Assembly: GCF_001096185.1 (NCBI RefSeq)
Contig: NZ_CRPU01000002.1
Location: 168,810-232,809, forward strand
Source of the DNA: Streptococcus pneumoniae
Lineage (GTDB): Bacteria > Bacillota > Bacilli > Lactobacillales > Streptococcaceae
Reading direction: 5' to 3'
DNA: 64,000 nt
The notes beneath the pieces are model-generated. The model saw nothing but the letters and a program-made list of their open reading frames with translations, had not been told where the DNA came from and searched no databases. The position numbers were made by a program, and so were the translations under genes. This document shows positions 30,145 to 38,685 of the stretch, in pieces (the stretch's first letter is position 1; every line of letters begins with the position of its first letter).

Positions 30145-33100
30145 ATGAGACAAACAAATGTTAGAGGAAGCTTGTCCCTCCGTGGCTTTAGAAAATTGAG
30201 AACTGGTGCAATTGTTGCGACAGGTGTCATTTTGCTAGGTCTGGGCTTTTTAGCTCCAACTGTGTCAGCCAGTGAACAAGATGGTGTCTGGGTAGCCAGA
30301 ACAGTTGAGGAAGTGAAAGCTGACCTTCAAAAAGAAGGTGATTTATTTAAGTATGTCATTAAGTGGGGAGATACATTAAGTGTTATCAGCGAAGCAAGCA
30401 ATATCCCTGTAGATGTACTCCAAGAAATGAATCAAGCTTCAGGCAAGAATTTATTCTTACCACACAATGAATTGTACTTTACCGAAGCTGAAACGGTTTC
30501 AGATACAGTCACAAAACACAAGATTGTCATCAAAGAAAGTGGTGCAAGTGGCGAAGTTCGCACTTACGAAGTCTTGCTCAAGAAAGATCAGGAAACAAAA
30601 GCTGTTACCTTTGAATTAACAGATGTCACTGAGAAAGTTGAAAAAATGACTGTGAACTATAGCTCAGTCTATCAGCCTGTATCAGCTCCAGTAGTGGAAA
30701 GAGCAGAAGAATCAGGTGAAGAACCTGCCTCAGAAGCACCAGTAGAGATAAGCCCAGAAGTTAAAGAAGAAACAGAAGCTCCAGTAGCACCAAAAGCAGA
30801 AGAACCAGCGGTGCCAGCACCGAAAGTGGAAGAGTCAGCAGAATCGGTTGAACCAAAAACAGAAGCACCGACAACTCCGGAAAATAAAGAAGAACAACCG
30901 GGTGCAACAGAAGCAACGGAACCAGAAGTAGCAGAGTCAGAGGTAGCGAAACCAGCTGAACCAAACGCAGAAACTCCAGCGCCGAAAGAAGAAGCGCCAA
31001 CAGAATCAGCTGAACCAAAAGTAACAGAGCCAGAGGTGGCAAAACCGGCTACACCAAAAGCAGAAGCACCAGCAGAACCAGAAACACCATCTTCAACAGA
31101 AGAAGTAGCAAAGGAAGCTGAAGGAACAGAGCCAGAGATGGTAACACCAGCTGAACCAAAAGCAGAAACTCCAGCAGAATCAACTGAATCAAAAGCAACA
31201 GAGCCAGAGGTAGCAAAACCAGCTGAATCAAACGCAGAAACTCCAGCACTATCAAAACCAGAAACCCCAGCTTCAACAGAAGAAGTAGCAAATGGAGCTG
31301 AAGGAACAGAGCCAGAGATGGTAACACCAGCTGAACCAAAAGCAGAAACTCCAGCAGAATCAACTGAATCAAAAGCAACCGAGCCAGAGGTAGCGAAACC
31401 AGCTGAATCAAACGCAGAAGCTGCAACAGAATCAACAGAAGCTTCAGGAACTTCAGCAGAAACAACACCTAAAGAAGATGCAACTGAAGAAAAAGCAGAA
31501 ATGCCGAAAGTTGAAGAGCCAGCGCCAGCGGTAGAGGGTACAACTGCAGGAGAACAAGGTCAACCAGTAGAAGAAACCCCAGCACCAAAAGAATCAGGAG
31601 AAGAAGGTAAAGCGGAGGATTCAGTTTCTTCAACTGAATCTTCATCAACTGCCTCTGAAGGTGAGTCAACAGTTACACAACCATCTGTAGAATCAGGAAC
31701 AGATTCTACATCGGAAGCTGAAGGAAAAACATCTGAGGAAGCAGGAACACAAGCTCCAGCAGAATCAGCTACAGTACCAAAAGAAACAGATTCAACTTCA
31801 GAAAAAGAAGTTGAAGAATCAGGAGCAACAGGAAAAGAAGCGAAAGAAACTGAACCAAACGCAGAAACTCTAGCGCCGAAAGTAGAAGAGCCAACAGAAT
31901 CATCTGAACCAAAAGGAACAGTAGAATCAGAATCAGCTCCAAAAGAAAATGTAACAGAAGGAACTTCAGATGTAACTCCAGGGGGAACAGGAGAAGCTTC
32001 AGGAGAAGAAGGGACTCCAGCAACAACAGGAGAAGCTTCAGGAATAGCAGGGGAATCAACTGAACCGAAAAATAGTGTAGAATCAACACCTGAAGGAAAA
32101 GAATCAGCAGAAGGAGTACCAGGAACAGTAGACTCAGCACCAGCTCCAAACGAAGCAGGAACAACATCAGGAGAAGAAGGAAAAGAACCTGAGAAAACGT
32201 CAGAAACGGCAAATACTCCATCAACAGGTGTTACAGCTAGTGCTAATTCAGATGAATCAGGAAATGCAACTGAAGAAAAAGCAGAAATGCCGAAAGTTGA
32301 AGAGCCAGCGCCAGCGGTAGACTCTACAAATGAGGCGCCTAACGAAGGTGAATCAGAAAATCCAGTAGCAGAAGGAACACCAGTCACAGAAGAACAACCG
32401 TCTACAGACAATACGGCTTCATCAAGTGCAACAAGTGACTCAGCTGACTCAAGTCCATCAACTGAATCAACAGCTACAGAAGGAACAACTGATACAACGG
32501 GAAATACTTCAAATAATTCATCAACAGACGTTACAACTGACGGTAGTTCAGACGATTCAATTGCTAATGAAGAAAAACCACAGGGTGATGAACCAGCTGT
32601 AGGAAATCAGTCTTTAGAGGAAGATACCAAAGACAGTAATAAAGCTGCGATTGATGACGATAGGAAAACAAAAGACGAAGAGATCAATAAGAGTACTTTA
32701 AGTGAGGAGCAGAAAAAAGTAGCCCGCGAAACAGTAACAAAACTCACTGAAGAGTACCATAATAAACTCAAAAGCGAGCAAGATACAGATAAACAAGCTG
32801 AGCTGGTAGATGAATATCGAGATAAACTAAATAAAATTGAAACTCCGGGTATAGAACATACTGGTCCTGATTTCAAGAAACCAATAGAAAGTCATGCTGG
32901 TGGAACAACTATAGATGAAAATAGTACGGTCGCAAACAGTGCGCTAACCTCTAGCAATCCATCTTCTCAGCCATCTTCATCTGGAGATTCATCACAAACA
33001 CAACCTGCGGCAACGTCGGACAGTTCTACAACTGGTAACTCAGGATTCCGAAGAGCAGGAGAATATCAAGCAAGGGCTAGAAGAACAACTCGTTCTGTAA

Positions 33101-33714
33101 ATCAACCAGATGGTACGGTAAACATAAGTTATATGTATGATGAAATGCCAGATATTCATGGTTTCCTATCTGACCCGGGAGAAGATAACACTGTCACAAT
33201 TCCTGCTGGAACGAGTGAAGCACAGGCGAAAGAGCTAGTAAAAGAAAAAATTCAAGCCAAGATAAAAGATCTAGCTGCTAGAGGGTATCATGTGAAAAAT
33301 GACATTATTTTTGAACAAGATACTACTGTGAAAAACTTTAACTACGTAGTAACTTTCACTAAGGAAACTACAGGAACTACAGGTTTCAGAATGGCTCCAG
33401 CAGTTCAACCACGCGCTAGCAGAAATCGTAGAAGTCTAGAACAACCAGCTCCTCAAAAGGTCAAAGTAAATGTATTTTATAACTTTGATAAAATGAAAGA
33501 TATTGCAGGTTTTCTAGGGGATATCAATGGAACTCCTCTTGAAGTCGCGGAAGGTTTATCAGATGAACAGGTTAAAGCAGCTGTCAAGAGCCAAGTTGAT
33601 GCTAAGAAAGAAGAGTTGAGCAAACGTGGCTATACTTTCAAAGAGGACTATGTCTATCAAGCTAATGGGAAAGATTATAACTACGTTGTAACATTTTCAA
33701 AAGCAACTAAATAA
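30145..33714 (+). CDS. LysM-domain surface protein with acidic repeats and two C-terminal modules
   Basis: A 1189-residue exported protein. The signal peptide contains RKLRTGAIVATGVILLG with likely cleavage near SAS at about residues 41-43. A LysM peptidoglycan-binding domain follows (about 68-112, with YVIKWGDTLSVISE). Residues about 189-825 are an acidic Pro/Ala/Glu/Thr/Ser-rich region with repeats. A charged helical segment (about 825-908) leads to a Ser-rich spacer and two related modules of about 110 residues (966-1078 and 1079-1189). Each module is an Arg-rich linker plus a domain ending NYVVTF. There is no LPXTG or choline-binding repeat, so LysM is the only visible anchor. N-terminal layout resembles a pneumococcal LysM protein; ligand unknown. 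Confidence 0.88.
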   Translation: MRQTNVRGSLSLRGFRKLRTGAIVATGVILLGLGFLAPTVSASEQDGVWVARTVEEVKADLQKEGDLFKYVIKWGDTLSVISEASNIPVDVLQEMNQASGKNLFLPHNELYFTEAETVSDTVTKHKIVIKESGASGEVRTYEVLLKKDQETKAVTFELTDVTEKVEKMTVNYSSVYQPVSAPVVERAEESGEEPASEAPVEISPEVKEETEAPVAPKAEEPAVPAPKVEESAESVEPKTEAPTTPENKEEQPGATEATEPEVAESEVAKPAEPNAETPAPKEEAPTESAEPKVTEPEVAKPATPKAEAPAEPETPSSTEEVAKEAEGTEPEMVTPAEPKAETPAESTESKATEPEVAKPAESNAETPALSKPETPASTEEVANGAEGTEPEMVTPAEPKAETPAESTESKATEPEVAKPAESNAEAATESTEASGTSAETTPKEDATEEKAEMPKVEEPAPAVEGTTAGEQGQPVEETPAPKESGEEGKAEDSVSSTESSSTASEGESTVTQPSVESGTDSTSEAEGKTSEEAGTQAPAESATVPKETDSTSEKEVEESGATGKEAKETEPNAETLAPKVEEPTESSEPKGTVESESAPKENVTEGTSDVTPGGTGEASGEEGTPATTGEASGIAGESTEPKNSVESTPEGKESAEGVPGTVDSAPAPNEAGTTSGEEGKEPEKTSETANTPSTGVTASANSDESGNATEEKAEMPKVEEPAPAVDSTNEAPNEGESENPVAEGTPVTEEQPSTDNTASSSATSDSADSSPSTESTATEGTTDTTGNTSNNSSTDVTTDGSSDDSIANEEKPQGDEPAVGNQSLEEDTKDSNKAAIDDDRKTKDEEINKSTLSEEQKKVARETVTKLTEEYHNKLKSEQDTDKQAELVDEYRDKLNKIETPGIEHTGPDFKKPIESHAGGTTIDENSTVANSALTSSNPSSQPSSSGDSSQTQPAATSDSSTTGNSGFRRAGEYQARARRTTRSVNQPDGTVNISYMYDEMPDIHGFLSDPGEDNTVTIPAGTSEAQAKELVKEKIQAKIKDLAARGYHVKNDIIFEQDTTVKNFNYVVTFTKETTGTTGFRMAPAVQPRASRNRRSLEQPAPQKVKVNVFYNFDKMKDIAGFLGDINGTPLEVAEGLSDEQVKAAVKSQVDAKKEELSKRGYTFKEDYVYQANGKDYNYVVTFSKATK
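31081..31440 (+). repeat. 180-bp tandem direct repeat in the LysM gene
   Basis: Two 180-base units (31081-31260 and 31261-31440) are nearly identical over most of their length, encoding about 60 residues each with EEVA, GTEPEMVTPAEPKAET and ESTESKATEPEVAKPAES. The second unit diverges near its end. Copy number probably varies between strains. Confidence 0.85.
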
Positions 33715-33744
33715 CCTTCATTCCACAAGGAGTGAAATGCAAGC

Positions 33745-33770
33745 AGAGAGAGCGATAGGCTCTCTTTGTT
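33745..33770 (+). terminator. Terminator after the LysM gene
   Basis: GAGAGC and GCTCTC form a compact hairpin (33748-33764) with a short loop, followed by TTTGTTTT. Confidence 0.75.
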
Positions 33771-33815
33771 TTATCTAGTGGTCAGTTGCTTACAGACAAA
33801 AGGTCAGTAAGAGGC

Positions 33816-33821
33816 TATAAT
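33816..33821 (+). promoter_or_regulatory. -10 box of vncRS
   Basis: TATAAT lies 57 bases before the vncR ATG, downstream of the LysM terminator. The -35 box is not clear. Confidence 0.45.
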
Positions 33822-33877
33822 AGAAATAGAGTAGGTATTTATTCTAAGAAAAATAAAAAATAGAGAGCAGTTAAAGT

Positions 33878-34534
33878 ATGAAAATTTTAATTGTAGAAGA
33901 TGAAGAGATGATCCGTGAGGGGGTCAGTGATTATTTGACGGATTGTGGTTATGAAACCATTGAGGCAGCAGATGGGCAAGAAGCCTTGGAGCAATTTTCC
34001 AGCTATGAGGTGGCCTTAGTTTTACTAGATATCCAGATGCCCAAGCTCAATGGTCTAGAAGTGCTAGCTGAGATTCGCAAAACCAGCCAAGTCCCTGTCT
34101 TGATGCTGACTGCCTTTCAGGATGAGGAATACAAAATGAGTGCCTTTGCCTCTCTGGCAGATGGCTATCTGGAAAAACCATTCTCCCTTTCTCTCTTAAA
34201 AGTAAGGGTGGACGCGATTTTCAAGCGCTATTATGATATGGGACGAGTCTTCTCCTATAAGGATGCCAAGGTGGACTTTGAAAGCTACAGTGCCAGCCTA
34301 GCAGGTCAAGAAGTGCCTATCAATGCCAAAGAGTTGGAAATCCTTGACTACTTGGTGAAAAATGAAGGACGGGCCTTGACCCGATCTCAGATAATCGATG
34401 CGGTCTGGAAAGCGACAGATGAGGTTCCCTTTGACCGTGTCATTGATGTTTATATCAAGGAATTGCGGAAAAAGCTAGACTTGGACTGCATCCTCACTGT
34501 ACGCAATGTTGGTTATAAATTGGAGCGAAAATGA
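33878..34534 (+). CDS. vncR: Response regulator VncR (OmpR family)
   Basis: A 218-residue two-component regulator. The receiver domain (about 1-115) has acidic pocket EDEE, phospho-acceptor Asp51 in LLDIQMPKLNG, Thr in LMLTAF and Lys in LEKPF. The winged-helix DNA-binding domain (about 125-218) ends VRNVGYKLER. It overlaps vncS by four bases. In S. pneumoniae the pair follows the vex123 ABC genes; here a LysM gene is upstream instead, so the input or target may differ. Confidence 0.92.
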   Translation: MKILIVEDEEMIREGVSDYLTDCGYETIEAADGQEALEQFSSYEVALVLLDIQMPKLNGLEVLAEIRKTSQVPVLMLTAFQDEEYKMSAFASLADGYLEKPFSLSLLKVRVDAIFKRYYDMGRVFSYKDAKVDFESYSASLAGQEVPINAKELEILDYLVKNEGRALTRSQIIDAVWKATDEVPFDRVIDVYIKELRKKLDLDCILTVRNVGYKLERK

Positions 34535-35859
34535 AACGAACAGGCTTGTTTACAAAGATATTTATCTACACCTTCTCGATTTTTAGTGTTCTGGTTATCT
34601 GCCTTCATTTGGCCATTTATTTTCTCTTCCCTTCGACTTATCTGAGCCACCGTCAGGAAACCATTGGTCAGAAAGCGACAGCCATTGCCCAGTCCCTAGA
34701 GGGAAAGGATAGGCAGAGCATCGAGCAAGTCTTAGACTTGTATTCCCAGACTAGTGAGATTAAGGGGGCGGTCAAGGGAGAAATGACCGAGGACAAGTTA
34801 GAAGTCAAGGACAATCTTCCTCTGGATACGGACCGCCAGACAACCTCTCTCTTTATCGAAGAGCGTGAGGTGATAACGCAGGACGGTGGTACTATGACTC
34901 TCCAGTTTCTAGCTTCCATGGACTTGCAAAAGGAAGCAGAGCAAATCAGTCTCCAATTTCTCCCCTATACCTTGTTGGCATCCTTTCTGATTTCCCTCTT
35001 GGTGGCCTATATCTATGCTCGGACCATTGTTGCTCCGATATTGGAAATCAAGCGAGTGACCCGTCGGATGATGGAACTAGATACCCAAGTGCGATTGCGC
35101 GTGGATTCCAAGGATGAGATTGGTGATCTCAAGGAACAAATCAATAGCCTCTACCAGCATCTTTTGACTGTCATTGCGGACTTGCATGACAAAAATGAAG
35201 CCATTCTCCAGCTGGAAAAGATGAAGGTCGAATTCCTACGAGGGGCTTCTCATGAACTGAAAACACCCTTGGCTAGTTTGAAAATCCTGATCGAAAACAT
35301 GAAAGAAAATGTCGGGCGTTATAAGGATAGAGACCGCTATCTGGGAGTTGCTTTGGAGATTGTGGATGAGCTCAATCACCACGTTCTGCAGATACTTTCC
35401 CTCTCTTCTGTGCAGGAATTGCGAGATGATAGGGAACAAATTGACCTACACCAGATGACGCAAAGTCTGGTTAAGGATTATGCCTTGCTCGCCAAGGAAA
35501 GAGAACTCCAGATAGACAATAGTTTGACTCATCAGCAAGCTTATCTAAACCCATCAGTTATGAAGTTGATTCTTTCTAACCTCATCAGCAATGCCATTAA
35601 GCACTCTGTTCCGGGTGGCTTGGTTCGCATTGGAGAAAGAGAAGGGGAACTCTTTATAGAAAATAGCTGTAGTCCTGAAGAACAAGAAAAACTGGCCCAA
35701 TCTTTTTCTGACAATGCTAGTCGCAAGGCCAAGGGGTCTGGGATGGGGCTCTTTGTGGTCAAGAGTCTATTAGAACATGAAAAATTACCCTATCGTTTTG
35801 AGATGAAGGAGAATCGTTTAACCTTCTTTATAGCTTTTCCAAATGTTGCCCAAGACTAG
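34531..35859 (+). CDS. vncS: Sensor histidine kinase VncS
   Basis: A 442-residue membrane kinase. It has two membrane spans (about 9-31 and 148-170) flanking an extracellular sensor of about 115 residues, then a HAMP-like segment. The H-box is SHELKTPLASLK with phospho-acceptor His241. The C-terminal ATPase has the N-box NLISNAIKHS and GSGMGLFVVK. ATGA overlap with vncR couples translation. The ligand is not visible from sequence. Confidence 0.92.
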   Translation: MKRTGLFTKIFIYTFSIFSVLVICLHLAIYFLFPSTYLSHRQETIGQKATAIAQSLEGKDRQSIEQVLDLYSQTSEIKGAVKGEMTEDKLEVKDNLPLDTDRQTTSLFIEEREVITQDGGTMTLQFLASMDLQKEAEQISLQFLPYTLLASFLISLLVAYIYARTIVAPILEIKRVTRRMMELDTQVRLRVDSKDEIGDLKEQINSLYQHLLTVIADLHDKNEAILQLEKMKVEFLRGASHELKTPLASLKILIENMKENVGRYKDRDRYLGVALEIVDELNHHVLQILSLSSVQELRDDREQIDLHQMTQSLVKDYALLAKERELQIDNSLTHQQAYLNPSVMKLILSNLISNAIKHSVPGGLVRIGEREGELFIENSCSPEEQEKLAQSFSDNASRKAKGSGMGLFVVKSLLEHEKLPYRFEMKENRLTFFIAFPNVAQD

Positions 35860-35940
35860 GGAGGGAAAGGGTTTACATAGATGAAGCTAGAAGAAATTCA
35901 ATCGAAACTACGGGAAAAACTAGATTTTTTTGTCAAAAAG

Positions 35941-35949
35941 TGATAAAAT
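35941..35949 (+). promoter_or_regulatory. fba extended -10 promoter
   Basis: TGATAAAAT, a TGn-extended -10 box, lies 51 bases before the fba ATG. The gap upstream has no better candidate. Confidence 0.5.
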
Positions 35950-35999
35950 GAACAATGTAAATGGGATGACCCATAAAAATATACAGGAGGCCTGATAAA

Positions 36000-36881
36000 A
36001 TGGCAATCGTTTCAGCAGAAAAATTTGTCCAAGCAGCTCGTGACAACGGTTATGCAGTTGGTGGATTTAACACAAACAACCTTGAGTGGACTCAAGCTAT
36101 CTTGCGCGCAGCAGAAGCTAAAAAAGCTCCAGTTTTGATCCAAACTTCAATGGGTGCTGCTAAATACATGGGTGGTTACAAAGTTGCTCGCAACTTGATC
36201 GCTAACCTTGTTGAATCAATGGGTATCACTGTACCAGTAGCTATCCACCTTGACCACGGTCACTACGAAGATGCACTTGAGTGTATCGAAGTTGGTTACA
36301 CTTCAATCATGTTTGATGGTTCACACCTTCCAGTTGAAGAAAACCTTAAATTGGCTAAAGAAGTTGTTGAAAAAGCACACGCTAAAGGTATCTCAGTAGA
36401 AGCTGAAGTTGGTACTATCGGTGGTGAAGAAGACGGAATCATCGGTAAAGGTGAATTGGCTCCAATCGAAGACGCTAAAGCAATGGTTGAAACAGGTATC
36501 GACTTCTTGGCAGCTGGTATTGGTAACATCCATGGTCCTTACCCAGCAAACTGGGAAGGTCTTGACCTTGACCACTTGCAAAAATTGACTGAAGCTCTTC
36601 CAGGATTCCCAATCGTATTGCACGGTGGATCAGGTATTCCTGATGAGCAAATCCAAGCAGCTATCAAACTTGGTGTTGCCAAAGTTAACGTTAACACTGA
36701 ATGCCAAATCGCATTCGCTAACGCAACTCGTAAATTTGCTCGTGACTACGAAGCAAACGAAGCAGAATACGACAAGAAAAAACTCTTCGACCCACGTAAA
36801 TTCTTGGCTGACGGTGTAAAAGCTATCCAAGCATCAGTTGAAGAACGTATCGATGTATTCGGTTCAGAAGGTAAAGCATAA
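36000..36881 (+). CDS. fba: Fructose-1,6-bisphosphate aldolase, class II
   Basis: A 293-residue zinc-dependent aldolase that splits fructose-1,6-bisphosphate into dihydroxyacetone phosphate and glyceraldehyde-3-phosphate. Zinc and phosphate ligands appear in HLDHGHYED (about 81-89), EVGTIGGEEDG (about 138-148) and LHGGSGIPDEQ (about 207-217). It uses a very regular set of preferred codons, as highly expressed streptococcal genes do. SD CAGGAGG is strong. It stands alone between the vnc genes and a terminator. Confidence 0.97.
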   Translation: MAIVSAEKFVQAARDNGYAVGGFNTNNLEWTQAILRAAEAKKAPVLIQTSMGAAKYMGGYKVARNLIANLVESMGITVPVAIHLDHGHYEDALECIEVGYTSIMFDGSHLPVEENLKLAKEVVEKAHAKGISVEAEVGTIGGEEDGIIGKGELAPIEDAKAMVETGIDFLAAGIGNIHGPYPANWEGLDLDHLQKLTEALPGFPIVLHGGSGIPDEQIQAAIKLGVAKVNVNTECQIAFANATRKFARDYEANEAEYDKKKLFDPRKFLADGVKAIQASVEERIDVFGSEGKA

Positions 36882-36902
36882 TCTAGCTGAATAATACAGA
36901 TG

Positions 36903-36928
36903 AAACCTGCCCATTGGGTGGGTTTTTT
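36903..36928 (+). terminator. Terminator after fba
   Basis: AAACCTGCCC and GGGTGGGTTT form a stem around ATT, followed by TTTTTT. Confidence 0.9.
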
Positions 36929-36950
36929 GGTTTCAAGCTACTCGTTTTAG

Positions 36951-37095
36951 TATAGTAAACTGAAACTAGACTAGCACAATGCTGCTTCTATAACATTTTG
37001 AAACTGGAATAGGACGCCATGACTGCTAAAAGATTTCTGTAAATTCATTTGATTTTCCTAATCAATTTGTTCGTATCCTATTTCATTCCACTATA
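36951..37095 (-). repeat. RUP-like repeat, extended form
   Basis: Read on the minus strand, it starts TATAGTGGAATGAAATA and ends TTCAGTTTACTATA, with TATAGT/ACTATA inverted ends. Its order of blocks (ACAAATTGATTAGGA, TCAAAT, TTTTAGCAGT, TATTCCAGTTTCAA) follows the pneumococcal RUP repeat as I recall it. It is about 145 bases rather than about 107, with extra sequence before the final ACTATA. It fills much of the 317-base gap between fba and the next gene. Confidence 0.6.
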
Positions 37096-37161
37096 AAACA
37101 TTCTTATCAATTGATTTGAATACCCAAATTCCATCGCTCTGGTCTTATTTTATTTGGCTAT

Positions 37162-37190
37162 AAAAAACTCTCCTGGGGAATCCCAGGAGT
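37162..37190 (-). terminator. Terminator of the reductase gene (minus strand)
   Basis: CTCCTGGG (37170-37177) and CCCAGGAG (37182-37189) form the stem; on the minus strand a T-run follows at 37167-37162. Confidence 0.88.
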
Positions 37191-37198
37191 ATGAGTGG

Positions 37199-38389
37199 TT
37201 ATTTGAACTTGAATCCTTCGTAAATAAGCTCTGTTTTTGGATTTTGTTTCTTAATCTGTTTGGCGAGTGACTTCATCATAGAAAGAGGACCACACATATA
37301 GACGCTTGCATGTTCGGGCACTTCTTCTTGAACAAAATTAAGATAGCCGTCTTTCCTACTGTCTACTAGATGGAGTTCAAAATTAGGATTTTTCTGAGCA
37401 TAGTCACGGAGCAAATCCAGATAGACTGCATTTTCCTCTCCACGGAAACTATAGTAGAAGTGAACCTGTTTATCTAAAATAGGATGTTCACGGATGTAAG
37501 AGATAAAGGGGGTGATCCCAATACCTCCAGCAATCCAAACCTGATTTTTTCGTCCTTGGTTGATGATCATGTGTCCGTAAGCTCTGTCTACGCTTACTTT
37601 GCTGCCGACTTGAAGATTGTCATAGATATTCTTGGTATGGTCGCCTGAATTTTTGACAGTAAAGTAAAGAGTTTGACCATGACCTCCTGAGATAGAAAAG
37701 GGATGCGGGGCACTTTCAAAACCTTCTTGGAAAATCTTTAGGAAGGCAAATTGTCCTGATTGATAGTTGAAAGGTCTGCTAAGATGGATTTGAATTTCTC
37801 TAGTATCGTGATTTAAGCGTTTGAGATTGGTAATTTTCCCAAGGTAGGGGAAGGTGATTATCTGGTAAAGGAAGATGATATAAAAACCAGCTAGCAAGCC
37901 TAAAAGGGCATAGCTACCAACAAGAAAACTTAGGAGATTAAATGTAAGGAGGCGATTGCCCATCATCATGTAGACGTGAAGGAGTCCAAAAATATAGGCT
38001 AGGTAAACCAGGCGGTGAATCCATCGCCAAGCTTCGTATTGGATGTATTTGCCTAAATAGGCGACAAGGATGATGCTGATAAAGATATAGATGGCAAGGT
38101 TGCCAAACTGAGCAGCTAAGCGAGAGCTCCACAAACCGCCCATACTAAAGTTATGAAAGATTAGTAGGATGATGGAGAGAAAGGCTGTGAATTTGTGGAC
38201 GGTGTAGACCTTCTCCAAACCGTGAAACCAGCTTTCTATTATCGGGAGACGAGTGGCTAGGATAAAAGTTAGAGATAGGCTTGTTAAAGCTAGTCCTGGA
38301 ATCATGAATTGGGGAGAAGTGCTCATCCAAGTCAAAATAGTCAAGACAAAACTAGCTATGATAAAGAGTATTCCTTTGAGTGATTTCAT
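37199..38389 (-). CDS. Ferric-reductase-like transmembrane flavoprotein
   Basis: A 396-residue oxidoreductase. The N-terminal half (about 1-200) has six or so membrane spans with conserved histidines (HKFTAF, HNFSM, HRLVYLAY, HVYMM) that probably bind haem, as in the ferric reductase/YedZ group. The C-terminal half is an FAD/NAD reductase: HPFSISGG binds FAD, WIAGGIGITPFISYI binds NAD(P), and YMCGPLSMM is the C-terminal NAD motif. It should move electrons from NAD(P)H across the membrane; the acceptor is unknown. I chose ATG 38389 over an upstream start at 38449, since the signal-like hydrophobic segment begins there. Confidence 0.85.
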   Translation of the reverse strand: MKSLKGILFIIASFVLTILTWMSTSPQFMIPGLALTSLSLTFILATRLPIIESWFHGLEKVYTVHKFTAFLSIILLIFHNFSMGGLWSSRLAAQFGNLAIYIFISIILVAYLGKYIQYEAWRWIHRLVYLAYIFGLLHVYMMMGNRLLTFNLLSFLVGSYALLGLLAGFYIIFLYQIITFPYLGKITNLKRLNHDTREIQIHLSRPFNYQSGQFAFLKIFQEGFESAPHPFSISGGHGQTLYFTVKNSGDHTKNIYDNLQVGSKVSVDRAYGHMIINQGRKNQVWIAGGIGITPFISYIREHPILDKQVHFYYSFRGEENAVYLDLLRDYAQKNPNFELHLVDSRKDGYLNFVQEEVPEHASVYMCGPLSMMKSLAKQIKKQNPKTELIYEGFKFK

Positions 38390-38497
38390 AGAAAATTCCA
38401 GTTCATTTAGATTTGATTTGTTGTAAATAAATTTGTTACATTTTATCATAGAAAAAGTATGGTGTCAAATTGAGTTCTATAAATATCTACTCTCATC

Positions 38498-38526
38498 AAA
38501 AAACTCTCCAATTTAACTGGAGAGTG
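38498..38526 (-). terminator. Terminator of the polar amino-acid ABC operon (minus strand)
   Basis: CTCTCCA (38504-38510) pairs with TGGAGAG (38518-38524); the minus-strand T-run is at 38503-38498. Confidence 0.85.
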
Positions 38527-38532
38527 GCTGTT

Positions 38533-38685
38533 TATACTCAATAAAAAATCAAAGAGCAAACTAGGAAGCTAGCCACAGGCTGCTCAAAACACCGTTTTGA
38601 GGTTGTGGATAGAACTGACGAAGTCAGTAACATATATACGGCAAGGTGAAGCTGACGTGGTTTGAAGAGATTTTCGAAGAGTATT
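38533..38685 (+). repeat. BOX element, boxA-boxB-boxC
   Basis: TATACTCAAT starts boxA (with CAAACTAGGAAGCTAGCC). A boxB follows with TTTTGAGGTTGTGG and GACGAAGTCAG. The boxC end is GCTGACGTGGTTTGAAGAG to GAAGAGTAT. It overlaps the stop codon of the permease gene at 38684 and lies between that gene and its terminator, so it is transcribed with the operon. Confidence 0.95.

Noticed and set aside
31049-32411. Long minus-strand open frames (up to 283 codons) opposite the LysM gene, rich in Leu or Ser/Val
   Set aside because: They mirror the biased GAA/GCA/CCA codons of the acidic repeats on the plus strand. They lack SD sequences and any domain, and several overlap each other.
30709-32620. CRISPR-like array in the LysM gene
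   Set aside because: The repeats are coding, in frame, of variable period and lack unique spacers.
33715-33877. Pep27-like peptide gene upstream of vncR
   Set aside because: The only short frame there is 13 codons, spans the terminator and lacks resemblance to a peptide signal.
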